Below, piece after piece: positions 1 to 6,968 of a stretch of DNA of 17,249 nucleotides. The translations under genes were made by a program, and so were the position numbers. The stretch's first letter is position 1. Every line of letters begins with the position of its first letter. The DNA is from an uncultured Oxalobacteraceae bacterium. Its GTDB lineage: Bacteria; Pseudomonadota; Gammaproteobacteria; Burkholderiales; Burkholderiaceae. The stretch is taken from assembly GCA_946479255.1 (NCBI GenBank), contig CAMLFK010000092.1, positions 1 to 17,249 of the forward strand, read 5' to 3'. Below the pieces are notes generated by a model. It had not been told where the DNA came from and made no database searches. It saw nothing but the letters and a program-made list of their open reading frames with translations.

Positions 1-85
1 GGCCGGCCATGGCGGCGAACAGCAGCACCGGCGCGTTGCGGATGGTCGAGACGACAATGCTGGTCAGTTGGAGGTCTTCGAACAT
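1..85 (-). CDS. nupC: ABC transporter permease, second subunit of the nucleoside importer (partial, N-terminus only)
   Basis: Only the first 28 codons lie in the window. They begin with ATG at 85-83 and run off the left edge. The translation starts MFEDLQLTSIVVSTIRNAPV and continues into LLFAAMAG, which matches the usual start of the second membrane subunit of BMP-type nucleoside/simple-sugar ABC importers (BPD_transp_2 family; NupC of Lactococcus, YufQ of Bacillus). The start lies 3 bp after the stop codon of nupB, so translation is probably coupled. In known systems of this kind the order is binding protein, ATPase, permease, permease, and this fragment sits exactly where the fourth gene is expected. 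The assignment rests on context plus a short N-terminus, so the substrate cannot be judged from it. Confidence 0.75.
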   Translation of the reverse strand, partial: MFEDLQLTSIVVSTIRNAPVLLFAAMAG

Positions 86-88
86 CGC

Positions 89-1171
89 TTATCCTTTGCG
101 CAGGTTGATCAGCTTGAGCACCGCAGGCGCATACAGGTTTTCCATCGCGCCGCAGAACAGGATGATCAGGCCCTGAATGAAAATGAAGGTCTCTTGCGGG
201 ATGTTCGGCTTTTCCAGCGACAGGTCGAAGCCGCCCTGGATCAGCGCGCCGAACAGCACCGCCGACAGGAAAATCCCGACCGGGTGCTGGCGTCCCATCA
301 AGGCGATCGCAATGCCCACGAAACCGGCGCCGGCAGGGAAGTTCAGGCTGAGATAATGGGTCGAGCCCATGATTGAATTGACCGCGCCCAGACCGGCCAG
401 CGCGCCTGAGATCAGCATCGCCACGATGATGGTGCGGGAAATCGAGATGCCGGCGTAATGCGCCGCGTGTTGATTGAGGCCGGTGGCGCGCAGCGAATAG
501 CCCCATGCGGAGCGCCATACCATGAGGCCGTAGATGCCGAGCGCGGCAATCGCTAGCAGGAAGCTGATGTTCAGCGGGGTGTCGCCCAGCGCCGGAAACC
601 ACTCCTGCAGGCGCGGCATGGAGCCGGCGTCCGAGAACACCCGGCTGGCCGGATTCTGCTGGCCTTCGGGGATCAGGTATTTGACGATGATGAAGTTCAT
701 CAGGCTGGCGGCGATAAAGTTGAACATGATCGTCGTCACCACGATATGGCTGCCGCGCTTGGCCTGCAGGTAGCCGGGCAGCCAGGCCCAGGCCGCGCCG
801 AAAGCGGCGGCGCCCAGCATCGCGGCCGGGATCAGCAGCCAGGCCGGCAGCACGCTGTCCAGCGACAGCATCACCACCGTCAGGCCAAGGCCGCCGATAT
901 ACAGCTGGCCTTCGGAGCCGATGTTGAACAGGCCCGCCTTCATGGCAATCGATACCGACAGGCCGGTGAAGATAAAAGTACTCGCGTAGAACAGGGTGTA
1001 GGCCAGCCCTTCGGGATTGATGACGGCGCTGTCGATCAGGATGGCCAGCGATTCCGTGGGGCTTTCGCCGAGCAGATGAATCACCAGCGCCGCAACCAGC
1101 AGCGCTGACAAGAGGTTCAGGACCGGCAGGACAAAGCCGGTGGCCCAGCGGGGCAGTTCGGTGGTCTTCAT
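89..1171 (-). CDS. nupB: ABC transporter permease of BMP-type nucleoside importer
   Basis: This 360-residue hydrophobic protein is one of the two membrane subunits of an inner-membrane importer of the BPD_transp_2 family (NupB/YufP/RnsC type). It shows a long N-terminal membrane segment (about residues 12-34) followed by several more. The family's conserved stretch FNIGSEGQ is at 82-89, and a cytoplasmic coupling-loop motif of the ATGLN..AA.YAGIS type is at about 229-243. A further conserved membrane region is FPAGAGFVGIAIALMG at about 278-293. The start ATG overlaps the nupA stop codon (ATGA), and nupC begins 3 bp after this gene's stop, so the three are co-transcribed. Nucleoside specificity comes from homologous BmpA-NupABC systems and from the nucleoside catabolic genes nearby; it was not read from the permease itself. 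Simple-sugar import is the main alternative. Confidence 0.88.
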   Translation of the reverse strand: MKTTELPRWATGFVLPVLNLLSALLVAALVIHLLGESPTESLAILIDSAVINPEGLAYTLFYASTFIFTGLSVSIAMKAGLFNIGSEGQLYIGGLGLTVVMLSLDSVLPAWLLIPAAMLGAAAFGAAWAWLPGYLQAKRGSHIVVTTIMFNFIAASLMNFIIVKYLIPEGQQNPASRVFSDAGSMPRLQEWFPALGDTPLNISFLLAIAALGIYGLMVWRSAWGYSLRATGLNQHAAHYAGISISRTIIVAMLISGALAGLGAVNSIMGSTHYLSLNFPAGAGFVGIAIALMGRQHPVGIFLSAVLFGALIQGGFDLSLEKPNIPQETFIFIQGLIILFCGAMENLYAPAVLKLINLRKG

Positions 1172-2697
1172 TTTTTATGCATCCCGCCCATCAACAGGCC
1201 AATACGGGTGGTGTCGAATTCTTCAACCTTGAGTTCTCCGGTAATGCGTCCGCCCGACATGACGATGATGCGGTCGGCCAGTGCGCGCACTTCCTCCAGC
1301 TCCACCGAGACCAGGAGGATGGCCACGCCCTCGTCACGCATCTTGAGCAGCTGGGTGTGGATCGCTTCGATGGTGCCGATGTCCACGCCGCGCGTGGGCT
1401 GGCCGACCAGCATCAGCTTGGGCGCCGCCGACACTTCGCGCGCAATCACCACCTTCTGCTGGTTGCCGCCGGAGAGCAGGCCGATGCGCAGGTCCGGGTT
1501 GGAGGGGCGCACGTCGAACGCCTGCAGCAGGTGTGCGCAGCGCGAGGCGATCGCCTTCATGTCGAGCAGGCCCCAGCGGTTCTTGACGCGGCGCTGGTAG
1601 CCGAACACGGTGTTCTGCATGACCGAGAAATCCTTGATCACGCCGTCGCGCAGGCGGTCTTCCGGCACGTGGCCGATGCCCCGTTCCCGGAACTCCGCCG
1701 GCAGGCCGTCCGCGTTCGTGCGGCCCGTGTACGGCAGGTCCTGGCCGAGGAATTCGACCTTGCCCGACGTGGGCAGGCGCATGCCGGACAGGATCTCGAG
1801 CAGCTCGCTCTGGCCATTGCCCGACACGCCCGCGATGGCGACCACTTCGCCCGCGCGCAGGGTGAAGTCGATGTCGGCGAGGAGGGCGACGCCGTTCGCA
1901 TCCTGCAGCCGCAGGTTCGAGACCTTCAGCACTTCCGCGCCCGGGTTGTACGGCGCGCGCGGCAGCTCGCTCTGGATCGGGCGGCCGACCATCATGTTGG
2001 CCAGTTCTTCACGCGACGTCTCCGCGGTCTTGACCGCACCGACGACGCGGCCCGCGCGCATCACCGTCACCTCGTCCGTGATCTCCATGATCTCTTGCAG
2101 TTTATGGGTGATCAGGATGATGGTCTTGCCCTGTTCCTTGAACAGCCGCAGGATCTCGAACAGCGACGCGGTCTCCTGCGCGGTGAGCACGGCGGTCGGC
2201 TCGTCCAGGATCAGGATGTTGGCGCTGCGGTAGATCTGCTTGAGGATCTCCACGCGCTGCTGGGCGCCGACCGACAGCTCGTCGATGCGCGCCAGCGGGT
2301 CGACGTCGAGCCGGTAGCGGGTGCAGATCTCGCGCAGCTGCGCTTCCACCTGGCCGCGCTTGGCGGCCAGGCGGAAGCCGCCTTCAGTGCCCAGCATGAC
2401 GTTGTCTAGCACGGTGAAATTCTCGACCAGCATGAAGTGCTGGTGCACCATGCCGATGCCCAGCGCGATTGCTTCGTGGCTGGTGCGGATGTCGCGCTGC
2501 TGGCCGTCGATCAGCAGCTCGCCACTGTCGGCGTTGTAGTAGCCGTACAGGATGCTCATCAGGGTCGACTTGCCGGCGCCGTTCTCGCCGATTACGCCAT
2601 GGATCGAGCCCTTGGCGACGGCGAAGCTGACATCGGCATTGGCCTGCACCGCCCCGAAGGCTTTGCTGATGTTGCGGAATTCAACGGCTGGCTGCAT
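1168..2697 (-). CDS. nupA: ABC transporter ATPase, double nucleotide-binding domain, BMP-type nucleoside importer
   Basis: This 509-residue cytoplasmic ATPase has two tandem ABC domains, as in NupA/YufO/RnsB and sugar transporters such as RbsA. Domain 1 carries intact motifs: Walker A GENGAGKST at 37-45, Q-loop Q86, signature LSVGAQQR at 141-148, Walker B ILILDEP at 161-167 and switch H198. Domain 2 keeps a good signature LSGGNQQK at 408-415. Its Walker A is altered (GVSGNGQSE, 290-298), its Walker B reads LVGQP with Gly432 and Gln433 in place of Asp-Glu, and Val465 occupies the switch-His position. One composite site should therefore be non-hydrolytic, which is usual in this family. The stop overlaps the nupB start. 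The gene follows bmpA after a 101-bp gap that holds a GC-rich hairpin. No strong Shine-Dalgarno precedes the ATG. Confidence 0.93.
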   Translation of the reverse strand: MQPAVEFRNISKAFGAVQANADVSFAVAKGSIHGVIGENGAGKSTLMSILYGYYNADSGELLIDGQQRDIRTSHEAIALGIGMVHQHFMLVENFTVLDNVMLGTEGGFRLAAKRGQVEAQLREICTRYRLDVDPLARIDELSVGAQQRVEILKQIYRSANILILDEPTAVLTAQETASLFEILRLFKEQGKTIILITHKLQEIMEITDEVTVMRAGRVVGAVKTAETSREELANMMVGRPIQSELPRAPYNPGAEVLKVSNLRLQDANGVALLADIDFTLRAGEVVAIAGVSGNGQSELLEILSGMRLPTSGKVEFLGQDLPYTGRTNADGLPAEFRERGIGHVPEDRLRDGVIKDFSVMQNTVFGYQRRVKNRWGLLDMKAIASRCAHLLQAFDVRPSNPDLRIGLLSGGNQQKVVIAREVSAAPKLMLVGQPTRGVDIGTIEAIHTQLLKMRDEGVAILLVSVELEEVRALADRIIVMSGGRITGELKVEEFDTTRIGLLMGGMHKK

Positions 2698-2731
2698 AGG
2701 TGAAGTAAAAAACCGAGGTTAATTTCAAAAG

Positions 2732-2756
2732 CGCGCCGGACCGGAACCCCGGCGCG
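2732..2756 (-). terminator. Intercistronic GC hairpin between bmpA and nupA
   Basis: The arms CGCGCCGG (2732-2739) and CCGGCGCG (2749-2756) form a perfect 8-bp stem around a 9-nt loop. On the minus strand the stem is followed by TTTT and an A/T-rich stretch. Such a structure just after a binding-protein gene often lets that protein be made in excess of the membrane complex, either by partial termination or by protecting the 3' end of the bmpA message. The short T-run suggests a weak or partial terminator. This role is inferred from position. Confidence 0.5.
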
Positions 2757-2798
2757 GCGCGCTTGTCGTTCATTCGCCAGACATGGCGAACGGGCACA

Positions 2799-3794
2799 TC
2801 AGGCCGGGCAGCTGTTCGCGGCGCGGTAGTCGATCACCTTGATCTTGCCGTTGATGATATTCGTCTTGGCTTCGTTCACGCGCTTTTCGATTTCCGGCGT
2901 AACGACCGCGCGGTTATCCTTGTCCAGCGCCCAGTTCACGCCGCCTTCCTTCAGGCCCTTGTGGGTGATGCCGGCCTTCCAGGTGCCGTTCTTCATCTGC
3001 ATGAAGGAATCGTAGATCGCGTTGTCAACGTGCTTGACCATCGAGGTCAGCATCGTGCCGGGGAACAGGTGGTTCTGGTTGGAGTCCACGCCGATGCCCA
3101 GCTTGCCCTTGGCCTTGGCCGTCTGCAGGGTGCCGATGCCCGAGCCTCCGGCGACCGCGAACACCACGTCCACGCCGCGGTCGAACTGCGCGCGCGCCAG
3201 TTCACCGCCCTTGGCCGGATCGTTCCAGGCCGCGCTGGTGGTGCCTACCATGTTCTGCAGTGTTTCGATCTTCGGATTGATGGCCTTGGCGCCCTGCGCG
3301 TAACCGCAGGCGAAGGCGCGGATCAGCGGGATGTCCATGCCGCCCACGAAGCCGATCTTCTTGGACTTGGAGGCCATGGCGGCGGCGACGCCGGCCAGGT
3401 AAGAGCCTTCCTCTTCCTTGAACAGGATCGAGTTGATGTTGTTACCCTTGGCGACCGCGTCGATCAGCACGAAGCGCACATTGGGGAATTCCTGCGCGAC
3501 CTTCTGCACCGCCTGCGTTTGCGAGAAGCCGACCGCCGCGATCAGGTCGAGCTTTTTGCGCGCCAGGCCGCGCAGCACCTGTTCGGCCTGCGTATCGCTG
3601 GACGCTTGGGCCTCGAAGTATTTGATGTTCGTCTCTTTTTTGAAGCGCTCGGCGCCTTCATAAGCGGACTGGTTGAACGACTTGTCGAATTTGCCGCCCG
3701 CGTCGTACACGATGCCCAGCTTTGGATCGGCAGCGGAGGCGCTCGCGGCGACACACAGCGCGGCGATCGTGAGACTGAGTTTGGTCATTTTCAT
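2799..3794 (-). CDS. bmpA: BMP family periplasmic nucleoside-binding protein
   Basis: This 331-residue protein is the solute receptor of the adjacent ABC importer and belongs to the BMP/PnrA-like family (periplasmic-binding fold I), whose characterised members bind purine and pyrimidine nucleosides. A signal peptide covers residues 1-21, with cleavage predicted at ASA|AD. The Cys at 14 is preceded by Leu and so does not form a lipobox; the protein is probably soluble in the periplasm. Family signatures are LGIVYDAGGKFDKSFNQSA at about 26-44, the AVGFSQTQAV region near 87-96, and GVDSNQ at 235-240, whose Asp belongs to the ligand site in PnrA-like proteins. The first ATG is preferred because AGGAG (complement of 3804-3808) lies 9 nt upstream, whereas the ATG two codons later would be too far away. 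It is the first gene of the importer operon. Confidence 0.92.
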   Translation of the reverse strand: MKMTKLSLTIAALCVAASASAADPKLGIVYDAGGKFDKSFNQSAYEGAERFKKETNIKYFEAQASSDTQAEQVLRGLARKKLDLIAAVGFSQTQAVQKVAQEFPNVRFVLIDAVAKGNNINSILFKEEEGSYLAGVAAAMASKSKKIGFVGGMDIPLIRAFACGYAQGAKAINPKIETLQNMVGTTSAAWNDPAKGGELARAQFDRGVDVVFAVAGGSGIGTLQTAKAKGKLGIGVDSNQNHLFPGTMLTSMVKHVDNAIYDSFMQMKNGTWKAGITHKGLKEGGVNWALDKDNRAVVTPEIEKRVNEAKTNIINGKIKVIDYRAANSCPA

Positions 3795-3819
3795 GGGGGT
3801 GGGCTCCTGGAGTGTCGAT

Positions 3820-3847
3820 ATTGTACCCGGCGCATTGCCCGGGTCAG
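3820..3847 (-). promoter_or_regulatory. Candidate sigma70 promoter and operator of the bmpA-nup operon
   Basis: Reading the minus strand, a -35-like CTGACC (complement of 3842-3847) is separated by 16 bp from a -10 TACAAT (complement of 3820-3825), giving a short leader before the bmpA Shine-Dalgarno. An inverted repeat ACCCGG-N8-CCGGGT (3825-3844) fills the spacer and could be a repressor site. The match to consensus is moderate, and no regulator can be named from the sequence. Confidence 0.45.
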
Positions 3848-4498
3848 ACCGCTTATTGTGTCAGGACCGACCGCTGCGGGCCGTTACCATTTGTATCTGT
3901 GCAGAAAGCAGAGGAGTGCGCTACGGGATCGCCGAGCGCTTGGTGCAACGTGGGCAGCGTGACCGGATTGGTGACAGCACTGCGGATCGCGTTGACGATG
4001 CGTGTTGGATTAATAATAGTTGCCTGGACCCCGTCGTCCGCAATCCAGGAAGTTTTAAGACGGTTGAATGATGCGCTTGCTTCGTTCATTGCGGTTATCC
4101 CTGCGGCTTGTCGTTTTGTTGCAACAGCATTGGGTGTTGTAATCTGGTTCGCTCCCGCCTCGTACTTGCATATGAGATACCCCAAACGCATACAGTTGCG
4201 ACCAATTCCCGACTCCTCGCCTGGGACACTGCCCGTCAAGGCGCACCAACCGGATCACGGCGGATGCGCAACGCGCAGCTTGTGAACTATGCATCAACGT
4301 GAATATGTATGGCAAATACGATTTTGATTGGCTATTTATAGCTTAGGCATATAAGTTGAAATCACGCACATCTTGGCTTTTCGCCATGAATCTCATGCTA
4401 GGATTTCCCAGTCTTTACGCCACGCGCATGCGGTCACAAGCCGCACTGCTCATCCGCACTGATCATCAACTACTCGGAACGACCACAAGGAACCCAGC
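3848..4498. other. Long divergent intergenic region with no convincing gene
   Basis: About 650 bp separate the bmpA promoter from the receptor gene. Parts are far more AT-rich than the flanking genes (20 of 60 bases are G/C in 4321-4380). Open frames exist on both strands (for example 3853-4239 minus and 3812-4285 plus), but they overlap each other, lack clear ribosome-binding sites, and encode nothing I recognise. The stretch may be a decayed gene or plain regulatory DNA. Small symmetric sites include TGTTGCAACA at 4117-4126, GCTAT-TT-ATAGC at 4331-4342 and CATGA-ATC-TCATG at 4385-4397. None can be tied to a known regulator. Confidence 0.5.
4396..4404 (+). promoter_or_regulatory. Possible extended -10 element for the TonB-dependent receptor
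   Basis: TGC-TAGGAT resembles an extended -10 (TGN followed by a -10 hexamer). No good -35 lies at the right distance; the nearest TTGGCT is 20 bp away. It would give a leader of roughly 90 nt before the receptor ATG. This is the best candidate seen, but it is weak. Confidence 0.28.
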
Positions 4499-6787
4499 AT
4501 GACAAACCCCCGCCATCCGGCCCTGCGCCATTCGATTCTCGCCCTCGCCATTGCTGGCGCCTTCCCGCTGGCGCTGGCCCAGGAAGCCCCGCCGGCCCCC
4601 GAGCCCAAGGCCGCCAGCGGCCAGCTGGAGGCGGTGATCGTGACCGCCCAGCGGCGCGCCGAGAACATCAAGGATGTGCCGATGGCGATTACCACCCTCA
4701 AGGGCGACAAGCTCGATACGCTCACTTCAGGCGGCATGGATATCCGCTTCCTGTCCGGCCGCGCGCCCAGCCTGTCGGTCGAATCCGACTACGGCCGCTC
4801 GTTCCCGCGCTTTTACATCCGCGGGCAGGGCAATACCGACTTCGACCTGAACGCCTCGCAGCCGGTCGGCCTGGTGGTCGACGACATTGTGCAGGAGAGC
4901 CCGATGCTCAAGGGCTTCCCGGTGTTCGACGTCGACCAGGTGGAGGTGCTGCGCGGCCCGCAAGGCACCCTGTTCGGACGTAACTCGCCGGCCGGCGTGA
5001 TCAAGTTCGACTCGGTCAAGCCGGTGTTCCGGACCGAAGGCTATGCCACGGTCGGCTTCGGCAGTGACAAAGCGGTGAACGTGGAGGGCGCCTACAACGC
5101 GGCCGTCTCCGACACGGTGGCGGTGCGCCTGTCGCTGCAATCGCAGAACCGCGACGACCGCGTGCACAACCCGCGTCCGAACGCGATTACAAAAGACTTT
5201 GAAGGCTATAACGACCACGCCCTGCGCCTGCAGGTACTGGCCAAGCCGACGCGCGACTTCAGCGCACTGTTCAACGTCCACGCGCGCGACATGAAAGGCA
5301 GCGCCACCCTGTTCCGCGCCAATATCATGAAGAAGGGGACCAATGAGCTGGTCGATAACTTCGACTACGACGTCTACCCGACCGATGGCGGCAACGAGCA
5401 ATGGCTCAAGACCCACGGCGCCAATATGCGCCTGCGCTGGGACGGCGACGGCGTCACCTTCCACTCCATCACGGGCTACGAGACGGCCGACTTCTACAGC
5501 CGCGGCGACGTCGACGGCGGCTACGGCGCAGCCTTCCTCGGCAACGACGCCAGCGGCAAACCGAACTACGGCCCCGGCTTCATTCCGTTCCCGGTCGAGA
5601 CGGCCGACGTGCTGCCCGATCACAGCCAGTGGACCCAGGAATTCCGCTTGGAGTCGAATCGAAAAGGACCGCTGCAATGGATCGGCGGCTTGTTCTACTT
5701 TGACGAACATATTCAGATCGACAGCATCAGCTTCGACTCCTTCGCACCGGGCAATCCGCAGAATCCGTTCTACGCCACCCAGCTGCAGGACACCAAATCG
5801 TGGGCGGTATTCGGATCGCTGAACTACACCCTGACCGACCGCCTGAAGCTGCGCGGCGGCCTGCGTTACACCAACGACCGCAAGAACTTCTCTGCCAAGC
5901 GGGTCGAGGCCACTACGGCTGGCCCGTTCGTCATCAACAACAAGTCGAGTAACGTCAGCGGCGATGTGAGCGGCACTTACGAGCTGACGCCGGACACCAA
6001 TCTGTTCGCTCGCGTGGCAAGCGGCTACCGCGCACCGAGCATGCAAGGGCGCCTGAACGGCCTGGCTGACCGACCCTCGTTCGCCGATTCCGAGACGGCC
6101 CTGTCGGTGGAGGCGGGCATCAAGCAGGACCTGTTCGACAAGCGCGCCCGCCTGGCGGCTACGGTGTTCAGCTACCGTGTCAAGGACAAGCAGCTGACTG
6201 CGGGCTCTGGCCCGATCAATATGAACCAGCTGATCAACGCCAAGAAGGTGACTGGGCAGGGTGTGGAACTGGATTTCCAGGCGATCCTGAGCGACTCGCT
6301 GCACATGAGCCTTGGCGGCAGCTATAACGACACGGAGATCAAGGATCCTGACTTGTACGTGCAGACCTGTGGCAACCAGCCGAACACCAACGACATTGCA
6401 GGCTGTACGCCGGTGGGTGTGCCGGGGCCGTTCCCGTACACGCAGCGCCTGGATGGCCATCCGCTGCCGCGTTCACCCAAGTGGCAGGGTAACTTCACCT
6501 TGCGCTACAGCGCACCGGTGGGTAACGGCGAGTTCTATGCCTACACCGACTGGGCCTACCGCAGCACCTACAATATGTTCCTGGACGAGGCGATCGAGTA
6601 CAAGGCCAAGTCGCTGCTGGAAGGCGGCCTGCGGCTTGGCTACAAGTGGAGTAACTACGAGGTGGCGGTGTTCGGCCGGAATATCACCGACAAGGTGCAG
6701 ACCGTGGCCGCGATCGCGTTCGATAACCTGACTGGCATGGTTAACGAACCGCGCACGGTTGGGGTGCAGTTCAAGGCGAACTTCTAA
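4499..6787 (+). CDS. TonB-dependent outer-membrane receptor
   Basis: This 762-residue outer-membrane protein is a TonB-gated active transporter. A signal peptide covers residues 1-27 (cleavage ALA|QE). It is followed by a Pro/Ala-rich linker, a TonB-box-like LEAVIVTAQ at 43-51, and a plug domain at about 52-175 with typical motifs FYIRGQG (105-111) and VEVLRGPQGTLFGRNSPAG (148-166). The remainder has alternating beta-barrel strands and ends in Phe (GVQFKANF), the BAM recognition signal. Two cysteines, C624 and C636, sit in what is probably an external loop and may form a disulfide. AAGGAA at 4487-4492, 6 nt before the ATG, supports the start. The gene diverges from the nucleoside importer and lies beside nucleoside catabolic genes, so a nucleoside or nucleic-acid-derived ligand is plausible. 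Sequence alone would equally allow siderophores or glycans. Confidence 0.9.
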   Translation: MTNPRHPALRHSILALAIAGAFPLALAQEAPPAPEPKAASGQLEAVIVTAQRRAENIKDVPMAITTLKGDKLDTLTSGGMDIRFLSGRAPSLSVESDYGRSFPRFYIRGQGNTDFDLNASQPVGLVVDDIVQESPMLKGFPVFDVDQVEVLRGPQGTLFGRNSPAGVIKFDSVKPVFRTEGYATVGFGSDKAVNVEGAYNAAVSDTVAVRLSLQSQNRDDRVHNPRPNAITKDFEGYNDHALRLQVLAKPTRDFSALFNVHARDMKGSATLFRANIMKKGTNELVDNFDYDVYPTDGGNEQWLKTHGANMRLRWDGDGVTFHSITGYETADFYSRGDVDGGYGAAFLGNDASGKPNYGPGFIPFPVETADVLPDHSQWTQEFRLESNRKGPLQWIGGLFYFDEHIQIDSISFDSFAPGNPQNPFYATQLQDTKSWAVFGSLNYTLTDRLKLRGGLRYTNDRKNFSAKRVEATTAGPFVINNKSSNVSGDVSGTYELTPDTNLFARVASGYRAPSMQGRLNGLADRPSFADSETALSVEAGIKQDLFDKRARLAATVFSYRVKDKQLTAGSGPINMNQLINAKKVTGQGVELDFQAILSDSLHMSLGGSYNDTEIKDPDLYVQTCGNQPNTNDIAGCTPVGVPGPFPYTQRLDGHPLPRSPKWQGNFTLRYSAPVGNGEFYAYTDWAYRSTYNMFLDEAIEYKAKSLLEGGLRLGYKWSNYEVAVFGRNITDKVQTVAAIAFDNLTGMVNEPRTVGVQFKANF

Positions 6788-6911
6788 GGGAAACCTCGAA
6801 AAACCTACTGCGCGGCCCGCTATTGCACCTGCGTTGCTCGCCGTACCTTCGTACGGCTCCGCTACTCGATGCAATATCAGGCCTGCTCGCTACGGTTTTT
6901 CGAGGTTCCCT
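6787..6911. repeat. Nested palindromic element of about 125 bp (possible terminator or REP/MITE-like repeat)
   Basis: Outer arms at 6787-6805 and 6894-6911 (AGGGAAACCTCGAAAAACC and its complement with one A deleted) enclose a second pair, TATTGCA 6821-6827 with TGCAATA 6870-6876. A central perfect hairpin GCCGTAC-CTTC-GTACGGC lies at 6840-6857. The element begins on the last base of the receptor stop codon, between two convergent genes. As RNA it would fold in either orientation, and each strand has a five-T run in an arm. Bidirectional termination is a likely effect. The elaborate nested design also resembles dispersed intergenic repeat families. No transposase is present. Confidence 0.7.
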
Positions 6912-6923
6912 AAGCACCATCCG

Positions 6924-6961
6924 GTCATTCCCGCCTACGCGGCCGCTGAGGCGGGAATGAC
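6924..6961. repeat. Perfect 13-bp inverted repeat (hairpin) in the convergent intergenic region
   Basis: GTCATTCCCGCCT (6924-6936) and AGGCGGGAATGAC (6949-6961) are perfect inverted copies around a 12-bp spacer that contains GCGGCCGC. Short palindromes built on GTCATTCCCGC are a well-known class of dispersed intergenic repeat in proteobacteria. It ends 7 bp before the esterase stop codon on the opposite strand and would form a stable stem in either transcript, so a terminator or mRNA-stabilising role is likely. No T-run follows it directly. Confidence 0.75.
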
Positions 6962-6968
6962 AGCCGTA

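Noticed and set aside
1177..2409. 410-codon plus-strand frame opposite nupA
   Set aside because: Antisense to a clear double ABC ATPase; His/Asp/Arg-rich low-complexity product typical of a shadow frame.
1968..2697. Loss of catalytic residues in the second nupA ATPase domain as a sign of a broken gene
   Set aside because: Asymmetric domains with a degenerate C-terminal site are normal for BMP-type and sugar double ATPases; the frame is intact.
2763..3962. 399-codon plus-strand frame opposite bmpA
   Set aside because: Covers the bmpA gene in antisense and has no recognisable motif or ribosome-binding site.
4117..4126. TGTTGCAACA palindrome resembling a repressor half-site pair
   Set aside because: Only 10 bp, a single copy, not near a good promoter, and expected by chance at some frequency.
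3853..4239. Possible 128-codon minus-strand gene in the receptor-bmpA gap
   Set aside because: Unrecognised product, no clear ribosome site, and overlapped by equally long frames on the other strand; kept only as a remark on the intergenic region.
4727..6460. 577-codon minus-strand frame opposite the TonB-dependent receptor
   Set aside because: Antisense shadow of the receptor with biased composition and no domain signature.
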